A stretch of 5,591 nucleotides of DNA from JARRRD01 sp046706685 (GCA_046706685.1 JBJKPE010000157.1:1-5591); one strand, 5' to 3'; numbered from the stretch's first letter, positions 1 to 5,248 are shown. Numbers and translations are program-made. The notes: a model not told the origin generated them from the letters alone.

Positions 1-526
1 AATAACCCCCGGTTAAGTGGCCCCATACTTTTTGACCGCTGAAATAATAACGTGTTTCAGCTGCTACGCCATCTTTAAACCCGCTCGGCTTGTTCTGATC
101 ATTTCCCCTGTTCAAATTATTTAATGAGATACCCCAAAGCCTGAGCTCAAATTGCTTGTTATCAAAAGGTCTCACAGCTAAGCCAATCTTGAAATCCATT
201 TCCCTTTTGGTAAAATCGAAGCTTCCCTGATTTGCATTAGTGGTCACGCCGGGAGTAGGTCTCTCAAGAAAGAGAACATTTTCGTCAAAAATATAAATAT
301 TGTCATTCCCGATATTCAGGTTAAATTTTAAATGGGCTAATGGATTATAGATTAGTCCATTTGGTGCCACAATACTGCTCTCCAATGGATAAATTCCGAT
401 ACTTGCATCTCCCCAAACCGCAGAGTATGCGACCTTCGCCGGGAAAAAGAATAAAACCAGGATAAGCAGCCCGCTTGATAGAAGGGGAACCCCAGAAAAT
501 GGCGGATGCGACGATTTATTACTCAT
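1..526 (-). CDS. Exported putative outer-membrane beta-barrel protein, 5' part only
   Basis: An open frame starts at ATG (526-524) and runs off the left edge without a stop, giving about 175 residues; the C-terminus lies outside the window. Residues 1-36 form a Sec signal peptide: a polar/basic start (MSNKSS), a hydrophobic core around residues 20-30 (LLILVLFFFPA) and a likely signal peptidase I site after AYSA36. The mature part is rich in aromatic and alternating polar/hydrophobic stretches (for example KFNLNIG, IYIF, MDFKIGLAV, FELRLWGIS, AETRYYF), separated by Asn/Gly/Asp-rich turns, as in transmembrane beta-strands. The barrel call is inferred from this pattern; I do not recognise a specific family. 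The ATG lies in a short-repeat tract and has no good Shine-Dalgarno. It is still the only plausible start, because no ATG, GTG or TTG follows in frame before the signal core. The PilZ gene ends 24 nt upstream on the same strand, so co-transcription is possible. Confidence 0.75.
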   Translation of the reverse strand, partial: MSNKSSHPPFSGVPLLSSGLLILVLFFFPAKVAYSAVWGDASIGIYPLESSIVAPNGLIYNPLAHLKFNLNIGNDNIYIFDENVLFLERPTPGVTTNANQGSFDFTKREMDFKIGLAVRPFDNKQFELRLWGISLNNLNRGNDQNKPSGFKDGVAAETRYYFSGQKVWGHLTGGY

Positions 527-540
527 TACATTATCACTCA
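514..540. repeat. TGAGTAA-type degenerate short-repeat tract, copy A
   Basis: Read on the minus strand, this tract consists of TGAGTGA followed by an 8-nt spacer and TGAGTAATAAAT. It fills the 24-nt gap between the PilZ stop and the beta-barrel gene, and includes that gene's start codon. The identical 12-mer TGAGTAATAAAT and the 7-mer TGAGTGA recur at 1931-1985 downstream of the M16 gene. Such degenerate heptad-like tracts occur as dispersed intergenic short repeats in many bacteria; any function here is unknown. Confidence 0.5.
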
Positions 541-550
541 CTGTGGGGGA

Positions 551-850
551 CTAAACTGTTTCGCCCGTTCGGATTAACCTGGCTCCTGCTTCAACATAGC
601 TGGATCCTTTTTTCACCCATATCACCCTCGCTTTTTGGCCGGAGAAATCAGACATTGTGCCTTTTCTTGTTAACTTTATTATGGTTATGGTTTGGCCTTC
701 CTTAACGTCTATCTTCGTGAAGAAACCAAAGCCGTGGGGAGAAGTATTAATAGTCATGCCTTCGCAGATTTCTTTCGATTTGTCATCAATGTAGAACTGA
801 AAATTAGCCAGAATCCCGTCGCGCTTTTCCTTTCTTTCCTTCTTTTCCAG
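551..850 (-). CDS. Single-domain PilZ (c-di-GMP-binding) protein
   Basis: This is a 99-residue protein if translation starts at CTG (850-848). The PilZ signature is clear: an RxxxR motif at residues 6-10 (RKEKR) in the N-terminal switch region, then NxSxxG at 35-40 (NTSPHG, matching [D/N]xSxxG), then beta-barrel strands including GQTITI and the ARVIWV strand near the end. Both motifs contact cyclic di-GMP in characterised PilZ domains. An internal ATG at 757 would remove RxxxR and half of the first strands, so it is unlikely to be the true start. The CTG is preceded by AGAAGGGGG with a 5-nt spacer. An in-frame ATG at 877 is blocked by an amber stop (865-863) after three codons. Alone, the protein is probably a cytoplasmic adaptor coupling c-di-GMP to envelope or motility functions; its partner is not evident. 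The family call is firm, the start codon less so. Confidence 0.85.
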   Translation of the reverse strand: MEKKERKEKRDGILANFQFYIDDKSKEICEGMTINTSPHGFGFFTKIDVKEGQTITIIKLTRKGTMSDFSGQKARVIWVKKGSSYVEAGARLIRTGETV

Positions 851-877
851 AATTGCCCCCTTCTAAAGCTTCGACAT
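848..877 (-). promoter_or_regulatory. PilZ translation-start region with 4-codon mini-ORF
   Basis: On the minus strand, a GAAGAAG motif is followed after 4 nt by an ATG (877-875) that opens the mini-ORF M-S-K-L-stop (TAG at 865-863). The last two bases of the stop begin a strong Shine-Dalgarno, AGAAGGGGG (864-856), and the in-frame CTG start lies 5 nt further on. Either the gene initiates at CTG, the mini-ORF couples translation to it, or the ATG is the ancestral start broken by a nonsense mutation and rescued from the internal site. Confidence 0.5.
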
Positions 878-918
878 TGCACTTCTTCAGATAGCTCCCA
901 CAGGCAGCAGACGACGAA

Positions 919-927
919 ATTATATCA
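919..927 (-). promoter_or_regulatory. Extended -10 promoter for the PilZ gene
   Basis: The minus strand reads TGATATAAT, a perfect TATAAT hexamer (924-919) with the TGn extension expected of extended -10 sigma70-type promoters. No good -35 hexamer sits 16-18 nt upstream, as is usual for this class. It points towards the PilZ gene, placing transcription start near 912 and giving a leader of about 62 nt that contains the mini-ORF. It lies after the stop of the glycosyltransferase fragment, so the PilZ gene need not depend on that gene's promoter. Confidence 0.5.
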
Positions 928-938
928 ATACGGCGTTT

Positions 939-958
939 GCTGCATGGGTGCACGCAGC
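939..958. promoter_or_regulatory. Operator-like dyad upstream of the PilZ promoter
   Basis: GCTGC (939-943) and GCAGC (954-958) form an interrupted dyad that continues inwards after one mismatch with two more pairs (seven paired positions of ten). Its centre falls near -36 relative to the transcription start predicted from the extended -10 element. That position suits an activator or repressor site, but no regulator can be named from the sequence. Confidence 0.25.
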
Positions 959-970
959 TTCTTAAATCAG

Positions 971-1243
971 CTAATCCTTTTCCAGATTCACTATAAGCGC
1001 GTCTGCGGATGTTGCGCGTAATATGCTCCTTAATCTGAATATAGCTCTGATATCCGCCGAATTTGTTAAGCTGAAATCGATTACGGGGACTGAATATGTC
1101 ATTGCATTCTTCTCAACGAGGCTGCCTGCCGGGCATGCAAGATACACCGTCTGTTTTTTCTTGAGGAGTGCGGAGGCAAGGGTTACGCTGTGTGATTCTA
1201 TGCCTCCCGGCGTCTTTGAGGAATTAATGATGAGTATATTCAT
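971..1243 (-). pseudogene. Truncated GT4-type glycosyltransferase, N-terminal fragment
   Basis: This is a 90-residue frame beginning MNILIINSS, with the TPGGIESH motif near residues 12-19 and the helix SVTLASALLKK. It then reads QTVYLACPAGS, a second beta-strand (VPVIDFS), and the start of a third alpha/beta unit (ADALIVNLEKD). This is the N-terminal Rossmann-like half-domain of family-4 (GT-B fold) glycosyltransferases, which bind the acceptor with this half and the sugar nucleotide with the other. Such enzymes usually have about 350-400 residues. The frame ends at TAG (973-971) just after NLEKD, where the family normally continues. The other two frames beyond it show no recognisable continuation, so the catalytic C-terminal domain is absent rather than merely frameshifted. 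The start is supported by GGAG (1257-1254), with a rather long 10-nt spacing. It could be a translated but inactive remnant. The family call is good; pseudogene status is inferred. Confidence 0.7.
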
Positions 1244-1301
1244 GTCTTATAATCTCCATATTTCCAGATACAATTTCCGTGCCCGATAAAAATGAAGCCC
1301 G

Positions 1302-1331
1302 CTTATAAATATGATTCTAGTGAGTTGTCAT
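1302..1331 (-). promoter_or_regulatory. Possible sigma70 promoter for the glycosyltransferase fragment
   Basis: The minus strand has ATGACA (1331-1326; five of six match TTGACA), an 18-nt spacer and TATAAG (1307-1302). It points at the ATG at 1243, about 55 nt beyond the expected transcription start. The -35 hexamer overlaps the left end of the palindromic repeat at 1327-1423. The -10 is imperfect, so this is only a candidate. Confidence 0.3.
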
Positions 1332-1423
1332 TCGCCCATTTGATCGGGGAATCCAGTCTTTTCAAGAGGTCGTGAAGTGTTCGGCCCGTCCCGGACTTGA
1401 TGCGGGTCAGACCGGACAATGAC
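1327..1423. repeat. Decayed GTCATT...AATGAC palindromic intergenic element
   Basis: The 97-nt element begins with GTCATT (1327-1332), continues through cgggGAATCCAGT near 1345-1357, and ends with the reverse complement AATGAC (1418-1423). The right part contains a small hairpin, CCCG (1390-1393) with CGGG (1403-1406). The ends and the GAATCCAG box resemble the common bacterial intergenic repeat with GTCATTCCCGC...GCGGGAATCCAG arms, here mutated. Such elements are non-coding, REP- or MITE-like and often many-copied. Only one copy is seen in this window. Confidence 0.5.
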
Positions 1424-1566
1424 TATATATGGGCTTATGAGCAGACTTCAGGGAGTTGTCTTATGGAAAACCGAAAAAGGCTCGGAAAGTTATGCAGGAA
1501 ATGTATACGTTTTTTGTATCAATGACGTAGTGAACAGTTGCGACAGCTGAATAACGAACGCAAGGT
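1424..1566. other. Intergenic stretch with no convincing gene
   Basis: Between the palindromic repeat and the end of the zinc-ribbon gene there is no long frame, RNA gene or clear terminator. The one item of note is a plus-strand 20-codon frame at 1463-1525 with a GGGAG box seven nt ahead, discussed under findings. A 5-bp dyad, TTGCG/CGCAA, downstream of the zinc-ribbon stop is too weak and lacks a T-tract, so it is not called a terminator. Confidence 0.5.
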
Positions 1567-1845
1567 TTAAAAGAAGAGCCTGTAGGCACAGAGCCAGAAA
1601 AGGCATCCGGAAAAGGTAAGGACCTTCCCGATGAGGGTCAACCTGTCGGTTCTTGCTATTGCAGGCAGACTGAGAGGCGAAGTAAGGAAGCATGCGGTAA
1701 CAAATATCCACTTGGGCGGCGACTCTTTCGGGGCAGCCGTGGGGAAGAGAGAACAGAAAGGGCATTCAATCTCGCCGTCCAGCCGGTGTCCGCACCGGGC
1801 GCAGCGGCTTATCCCGAGGGCCTCGTCGATTTCATCATGGTCCAT
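1567..1845 (-). CDS. Small zinc-ribbon membrane protein, function unknown
   Basis: This is a 92-residue protein. The acidic N-terminus (MDHDEIDEAL) is followed by a zinc ribbon with four cysteines as CARC (15-18) and CPFC (28-31), a CxxC-x9-CxxC arrangement that should bind one Zn ion. Two hydrophobic segments follow, about residues 46-64 (WIFVTACFLTSPLSLPAIA) and 70-92, ending YRLFF at the stop. This suggests a cytoplasmic zinc ribbon anchored by a membrane hairpin. Such proteins are common and mostly uncharacterised, so I assign no function. I chose ATG 1845 over a GTG at 1893 because the GTG lies inside the long hairpin at 1891-1922 and neither start has a good Shine-Dalgarno. TATACT lies six nt before the ATG, so the mRNA may be leaderless. 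It lies 135 nt downstream of the M16 gene on the same strand. The cysteine pattern and membrane segments make a real gene likely. Confidence 0.65.
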   Translation of the reverse strand: MDHDEIDEALGISRCARCGHRLDGEIECPFCSLFPTAAPKESPPKWIFVTACFLTSPLSLPAIARTDRLTLIGKVLTFSGCLFWLCAYRLFF

Positions 1846-1851
1846 TGATAT

Positions 1852-1857
1852 AGTATA
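1852..1857 (-). promoter_or_regulatory. Possible -10 box giving a leaderless zinc-ribbon mRNA
   Basis: TATACT (1857-1852 on the minus strand, five of six match TATAAT) is followed by six nt and then the ATG at 1845. That would put transcription start at or next to the A of the start codon. No -35 hexamer of quality is visible 16-18 nt upstream, so confidence is low. Confidence 0.25.
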
Positions 1858-1890
1858 AACCGTGAGGTCTGAGAATAGGCGGAGGGGCAG

Positions 1891-1922
1891 CACAGGGAAG
1901 GGAAAAGGTTCCCTCCCCTGTG
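1891..1922 (-). terminator. Long hairpin downstream of M16 gene, terminator-like without T-tract
   Basis: In minus-strand RNA, CACAGGGGAGGGAA (1922-1909) pairs with TTCCCTTCCCTGTG (1904-1891) over 14 bp, including one G-U pair, around a four-base loop. On the plus strand the same position would be an A-C mismatch, so the fold favours the minus-strand transcript that leaves the M16 gene (stop at 1981). The sequence after it is C-rich, not T-rich, so it may protect the mRNA 3' end or terminate poorly rather than act as a classical intrinsic terminator. Confidence 0.5.
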
Positions 1923-1930
1923 TAAACCAT

Positions 1931-1985
1931 TTATCATTTATTACTCACGCATTTACTACTTACTATTTGTTTCTCACTCATCATT
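1931..1985. repeat. TGAGTAA-type degenerate short-repeat tract, copy B
   Basis: Immediately at the end of the M16 gene the minus strand runs through related short units: TGAGTGA, TAGTAAG, TAGTAAA, TGCGTGA and TGAGTAATAAAT, then ATGATAAATGG. It is purine/T-rich with almost no C on that strand. It shares TGAGTGA and the 12-mer TGAGTAATAAAT (1936-1947 on the plus strand, as the complement) with the tract at 514-540. The M16 stop codon TGA is itself part of the tract. Confidence 0.5.
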
Positions 1986-4647
1986 GTGGTGCCGGTCCCA
2001 GCGTGACACGGACAAAATCGCGGGGCCGGATATGGCGGGAGAAGGCCGACTTTATCTGTTGGGCTGTCATCTTGCGGTAACGCCTCGCCGCACGAACCGG
2101 CTCATCCAGCGGCAGACCCTCCAGTGAATAATTGAGAAGACCGCCTGCAATACCACTAGTACTGGCCTCCGAAAGCGGTATTCTGCGGATCAGGAGCGCC
2201 TTTGTCCGACTCAGTTCGTCTTTACTGACCGGCTCTTTTTGCATCTGGACAAGATCCCGCACCACAATGGCACGCGCCTTTGACACGTTAGGGGGATCGC
2301 ACGCATAAAATACCGCAAAGAGGGAACGCGTTCTTCCGGATTCGATTACGGCTCCAACGGAGTATACAAGGCCGGTCTTCTCCCTGAGATCGCGATATAG
2401 ACGCGACGAGTAAAATCCGCTAGAGAGTACATGAGTGCCTACCTGGAGGGCATAGTAATCAGGGCTGAAACGTGTTATACCCACTGTCTCGGCGAGGGTG
2501 ACGTCCACCTGCGAACGGCTTACGTCGGGGACGGCAACCGACGCAGGTTTGTTCGGCGGCACAGGCGGCAGGTCGGTTTTAGGTTTAGGTCCCTTGGCCT
2601 TCCAGTTGCCGAAATATTTTTCGATTACTGTCTTGGCCTCGGCAGGGGTCACGTCACCGATTACAACTATAGTGGTCATGTCGGGCCGGAATATGCTGTG
2701 GTAGTACGACTTAACATCTTTAAGCCCGATCGATGAGACAGTTCCCGGGGTGGCTTCACGTAATGTCGGATCCTTCTTCGGATATAGCGCCGAATGGAGC
2801 GCCCGGCGGGAGAGATAGCCCGGGCTCTTCAATTCACCTGGCAGGGCTGCAATCGTCTGCCCCTTTATCACACCGAATGCCTTCTCAGGGAGGGCAGGTT
2901 CCAGAAGGTTTTCCGCAAGCAGTCCGGTCCCCTTGTCAAAACGGTCCTTCAGAACCTGGAGTTGAAAACTCGTGCCAGCCGACTCATTGGCGGCAATGTC
3001 GTCCAGAGCCTTCTGAAATGCAAGGCGGTCCAAAGACGTCGAGCCGTACGAGAAGAGGCTGCCCAGGATTCGGGATATTCCCTCCTTGCCTTTTGGTGCC
3101 TGCATTTCGTGGTTTGTCTTGACCCGTCCGTATACGCTTACAGTCGGGCTGATAGTCTCCCGCTGCACGATCAGCTTCAGCCCGTTTGGAAGGACGCTTA
3201 CATACGGTTTCACCGTGGAAGCGGGTACGGCCGGCAGTTCGGCGATCTTCTTTGCCCAGTCCGGCAGCGCAATGGGCTTTGTGCTTTCCGGGGTAAACGA
3301 TTCTTTTCCTCCGAATTCCCTGGAAGACACAGCATTGCCTGAAGCTTGCGGGGTAAGTACGGCGACTATGGCGGTCTCATTCAAGAGATAATTTCTTGCG
3401 ACGCGGGCGACATCTGCCGGACTGACCTTCCTGATAGCCGCGACATCGTCGTCAGGGGAATGGCGGCCTTCAACGGCGAGGGCCTGCGACCATATGGCAG
3501 CAAGACCCGGCACCGAGTTTTTCCCGAATTCGGCATCAGCGATCTCATGACGCTTTGCAGCTTCCACAAGGTCGGACGGAATACCGTTTTTTAGATAGTC
3601 CTCTATTCTCTTTTTTATCGCTGAAATAAGAGAGGTGCCGTCCCCGCCCTGTGGAAATGCGGCGGTCACGTAGCCCATGCCGGCCTTCGGCAGCATCTCG
3701 ATATCGAAATCGACTGAAAGCGCCCTGCCTTCCGGAACCAAAGCGTAAAGTGAGCCCCTCTGGCTGTCAAGGACATCAGCAAGCACCTGCCCGGCCGCGC
3801 AGTCCGGACTATCGAATCCGGGCATACGGTACGCCACAACGGATAGGCCATAAGGGAGGTCGGTCTTCATCTCCATCAAGACCGGTTTGAGCGGCCGCAG
3901 CACCACCTCGGGACGTTTCGGCAGGTCGCGGGCAGGAATATCTGCGAAGAGGTTTTTTACCTGCGCTAGGGTGCGATCGGTGTCTACATTGCCTGCGATT
4001 ATAAGAATGGCGTTATTGGGTCCGTACCAGTCAGCATGAAACTTTTTCAGCATCGGCCCGGTCGTTTTGTTGAAGGAGGGTCTTGTCCCAAGAGCGTCGT
4101 GCGCGTAAGGGGTGCCTTCAAACATTGCGGAAAGCAGTTTTGTGTAAAAGACATACTCCGGGTTGGAAAGGTCCTGTGCCACTTCCTGTTCGATGGCCCC
4201 CCGCTCTTTTTCCCACTGTTCCTGCGAGTCAAGGACCCCTCGCATCCTGAGGGATTCGATGTGCAATGCTATATCGAGGTCTTCCGACGGGACTGTCAGG
4301 AAATACTGTGTAACAGTCTGTTGAGTATCGGCATTGAAATCCCCTCCCAAAGTGGCGACGATATAAGAAAGCTGATCGGCGGAGAGCCCGGGGTTGCCGC
4401 GAAACATCATATGCTCCTGCGCATGGGCCATTCCGGGAAAGCCTTCAGGCGCCTCATTTGAACCTGCAAGATAATTTACTTCGGTTGTTACTACAGGCGC
4501 CAGCGGATTGTGGACGATTACTACCCTGAGGCCGTTTTTAAGTGTCGCACGAAGGACACCGCTGTCCTGTGCGCTGACGGGAGGCGAGGCAGACAATACG
4601 AACAAAGAGACAAGTAAGATGAAAAGTCGTGCGGGTTTAAAAGACAT
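1981..4647 (-). CDS. Periplasmic M16 (pitrilysin/insulinase-type) zinc metallopeptidase
   Basis: This 888-residue protein begins with a signal peptide (residues 1-26: basic MSFKPAR, core LFILLVSLFVL, site VSA26/QD), so it is exported to the periplasm. The N-terminal M16 domain (about 35-185) carries the inverted zinc motif HxxEH as HAQEH (75-79): His75 and His79 bind Zn and Glu78 is the catalytic base. Glu155 in ERGAIEQEV, 76 residues on, fits the third ligand. A first M16 C-type domain follows (about 195-440). The second half repeats the pair (about 480-630 and 640-850); its HxxEH position (around GISRILGSL, 524-531) has lost all ligands, so it is structural. The last domain keeps RxxxGxxY-like REKTGLVYS (755-763), the substrate-binding region of M16 clamshell peptidases. 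The two-unit architecture in one chain matches pitrilysin-like enzymes that degrade peptides in an enclosed chamber. The substrate cannot be told. The start is firm, with AAGGAGGT nine nt upstream and a strong promoter. Confidence 0.95.
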   Translation of the reverse strand: MSFKPARLFILLVSLFVLSASPPVSAQDSGVLRATLKNGLRVVIVHNPLAPVVTTEVNYLAGSNEAPEGFPGMAHAQEHMMFRGNPGLSADQLSYIVATLGGDFNADTQQTVTQYFLTVPSEDLDIALHIESLRMRGVLDSQEQWEKERGAIEQEVAQDLSNPEYVFYTKLLSAMFEGTPYAHDALGTRPSFNKTTGPMLKKFHADWYGPNNAILIIAGNVDTDRTLAQVKNLFADIPARDLPKRPEVVLRPLKPVLMEMKTDLPYGLSVVAYRMPGFDSPDCAAGQVLADVLDSQRGSLYALVPEGRALSVDFDIEMLPKAGMGYVTAAFPQGGDGTSLISAIKKRIEDYLKNGIPSDLVEAAKRHEIADAEFGKNSVPGLAAIWSQALAVEGRHSPDDDVAAIRKVSPADVARVARNYLLNETAIVAVLTPQASGNAVSSREFGGKESFTPESTKPIALPDWAKKIAELPAVPASTVKPYVSVLPNGLKLIVQRETISPTVSVYGRVKTNHEMQAPKGKEGISRILGSLFSYGSTSLDRLAFQKALDDIAANESAGTSFQLQVLKDRFDKGTGLLAENLLEPALPEKAFGVIKGQTIAALPGELKSPGYLSRRALHSALYPKKDPTLREATPGTVSSIGLKDVKSYYHSIFRPDMTTIVVIGDVTPAEAKTVIEKYFGNWKAKGPKPKTDLPPVPPNKPASVAVPDVSRSQVDVTLAETVGITRFSPDYYALQVGTHVLSSGFYSSRLYRDLREKTGLVYSVGAVIESGRTRSLFAVFYACDPPNVSKARAIVVRDLVQMQKEPVSKDELSRTKALLIRRIPLSEASTSGIAGGLLNYSLEGLPLDEPVRAARRYRKMTAQQIKSAFSRHIRPRDFVRVTLGPAPQ

Positions 4648-4656
4648 TACGGAAAT

Positions 4657-4664
4657 ACCTCCTT
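4657..4664 (-). promoter_or_regulatory. Strong Shine-Dalgarno of the M16 gene
   Basis: AAGGAGGT on the minus strand, nine nt before ATG 4647, is a full-strength anti-16S match. It fixes the start codon and hence the signal peptide. Confidence 0.85.
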
Positions 4665-4717
4665 CTCTGACGGCCTGCTAAAATATTTTTCACATAATAC
4701 TTAAACTGTCCTTTATC

Positions 4718-4746
4718 AGTATAAGACGCGGGGGGCCAGGAGTCAA
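4718..4746 (-). promoter_or_regulatory. Sigma70 promoter of the M16 gene
   Basis: On the minus strand, TTGACT (4746-4741), exactly 17 nt, and TATACT (4723-4718) match the sigma70 consensus at five of six positions in each hexamer with ideal spacing. Transcription would start near 4711, leaving a leader of about 64 nt that ends in the strong Shine-Dalgarno. The spacer contains a run of six C, which may stiffen it. Confidence 0.75.
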
Positions 4747-4790
4747 AACGGATAGTATTCCACTTTCCGGATGGACATACTGTCAGACCC

Positions 4791-4844
4791 GCCGGGCGCC
4801 TGGCCCGACCGGGATCGGGACACAGAAGGCGGTTCAGCCGTCTT
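4791..4844. promoter_or_regulatory. Cluster of GC-rich dyads between divergent genes
   Basis: Three inverted repeats lie back to back. The first is the 14-nt near-palindrome GCCGGGCGCCTGGC (4791-4804). The second is CCCGA (4804-4808) with TCGGG (4815-4819). The third is AAGGCGG (4826-4832) with CCGTCTT (4838-4844), seven pairs including one wobble. They sit upstream of the M16 promoter and of the divergent HMA gene. They may be regulator sites or a decayed repeat. No T-tract follows, so terminators are unlikely. Otherwise the 4648-4989 spacer holds only the M16 promoter and leader and a weak AT-rich stretch (TATATA at 4931-4936) that could be the HMA -10 region. Confidence 0.3.
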
Positions 4845-4989
4845 ATGATGTAATCACCTTCAAATGCCTTTTAGTAATACCTGGTGCAGGGGATTTTCTG
4901 GTAATTGTGCATGTGCTATTATGGAATTGTTATATAGATGTTTGGAAATAGGGTTAATGTGAGTATGGAGGGAATTTTCGGAGGTAGCG

Positions 4990-5226
4990 GTGAAAAAGAT
5001 ACATCTGAAAGTGCAGAAAGAATTCTGCGGTGAATGTTCTCTTGCCCTTATGCACTTCATGGGAAATATGGAGGGCGTCGAATCTGTAGTCGCCGAAAAC
5101 GGTGAGGTAGTAATCATATACGATGATTCGAAGGCGAGCGGCGAGAATATCGAAAGAATAGCGAGAGACAGTGTGGGGACTATGGGTTATAAAATGGAGG
5201 AGGAGGCCGAGGGGGGCAAGCCTTAG
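4990..5226 (+). CDS. Heavy-metal-associated (HMA) domain protein, CGEC type
   Basis: This 78-residue protein starts at GTG 4990, supported by GGAGG (4980-4984) five nt upstream. It has the beta-alpha-beta-beta-alpha-beta order of the ferredoxin-like HMA fold: strand KKIHLKV, CxxC at 13-16 (CGEC), helix SLALMHFMGNM, strand VESVVAE, strand EVVIIYD, helix SGENIERIARDSV, and a last strand at GYKMEE. This single domain matches the length of copper chaperones such as CopZ. The classical GM[T/S]CxxC loop is replaced by KEFCGEC, lacking the conserved Met, and the tail is acidic (MEEEAEGG). Metal specificity is therefore uncertain; it may be a metallochaperone, a metal sensor-like protein or a thiol protein. 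No metal ATPase or regulator lies beside it. It is transcribed away from the M16 gene and is followed by a 240-nt folded spacer. Confidence 0.8.
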   Translation: MKKIHLKVQKEFCGECSLALMHFMGNMEGVESVVAENGEVVIIYDDSKASGENIERIARDSVGTMGYKMEEEAEGGKP

Positions 5227-5248
5227 GCTTGGCTATCCATGAGTATAC

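Noticed and set aside
692..1289. Plus-strand frames opposite the PilZ and glycosyltransferase genes
   Set aside because: They are antisense to frames with recognisable domain motifs, and their translations show no family features.
1327..1423. CRISPR repeat or complete insertion sequence
   Set aside because: There is only one palindromic unit, no regular repeats and spacers, and no transposase.
1490..1765. 91-residue minus-strand frame overlapping the zinc-ribbon gene
   Set aside because: It reads the same strand in another frame across the CxxC motifs and membrane segments of the 92-residue protein, and has no features of its own.
1567..1893. Longer GTG-started version of the zinc-ribbon protein (108 residues)
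   Set aside because: The GTG is inside the 14-bp hairpin and has no suitably spaced Shine-Dalgarno; the added 16 residues carry no motif.
2431..4461. Several plus-strand frames of 80-182 residues within the M16 gene
   Set aside because: The minus strand encodes an uninterrupted 888-residue peptidase with intact motifs; the others are shadows of GC-rich coding DNA.
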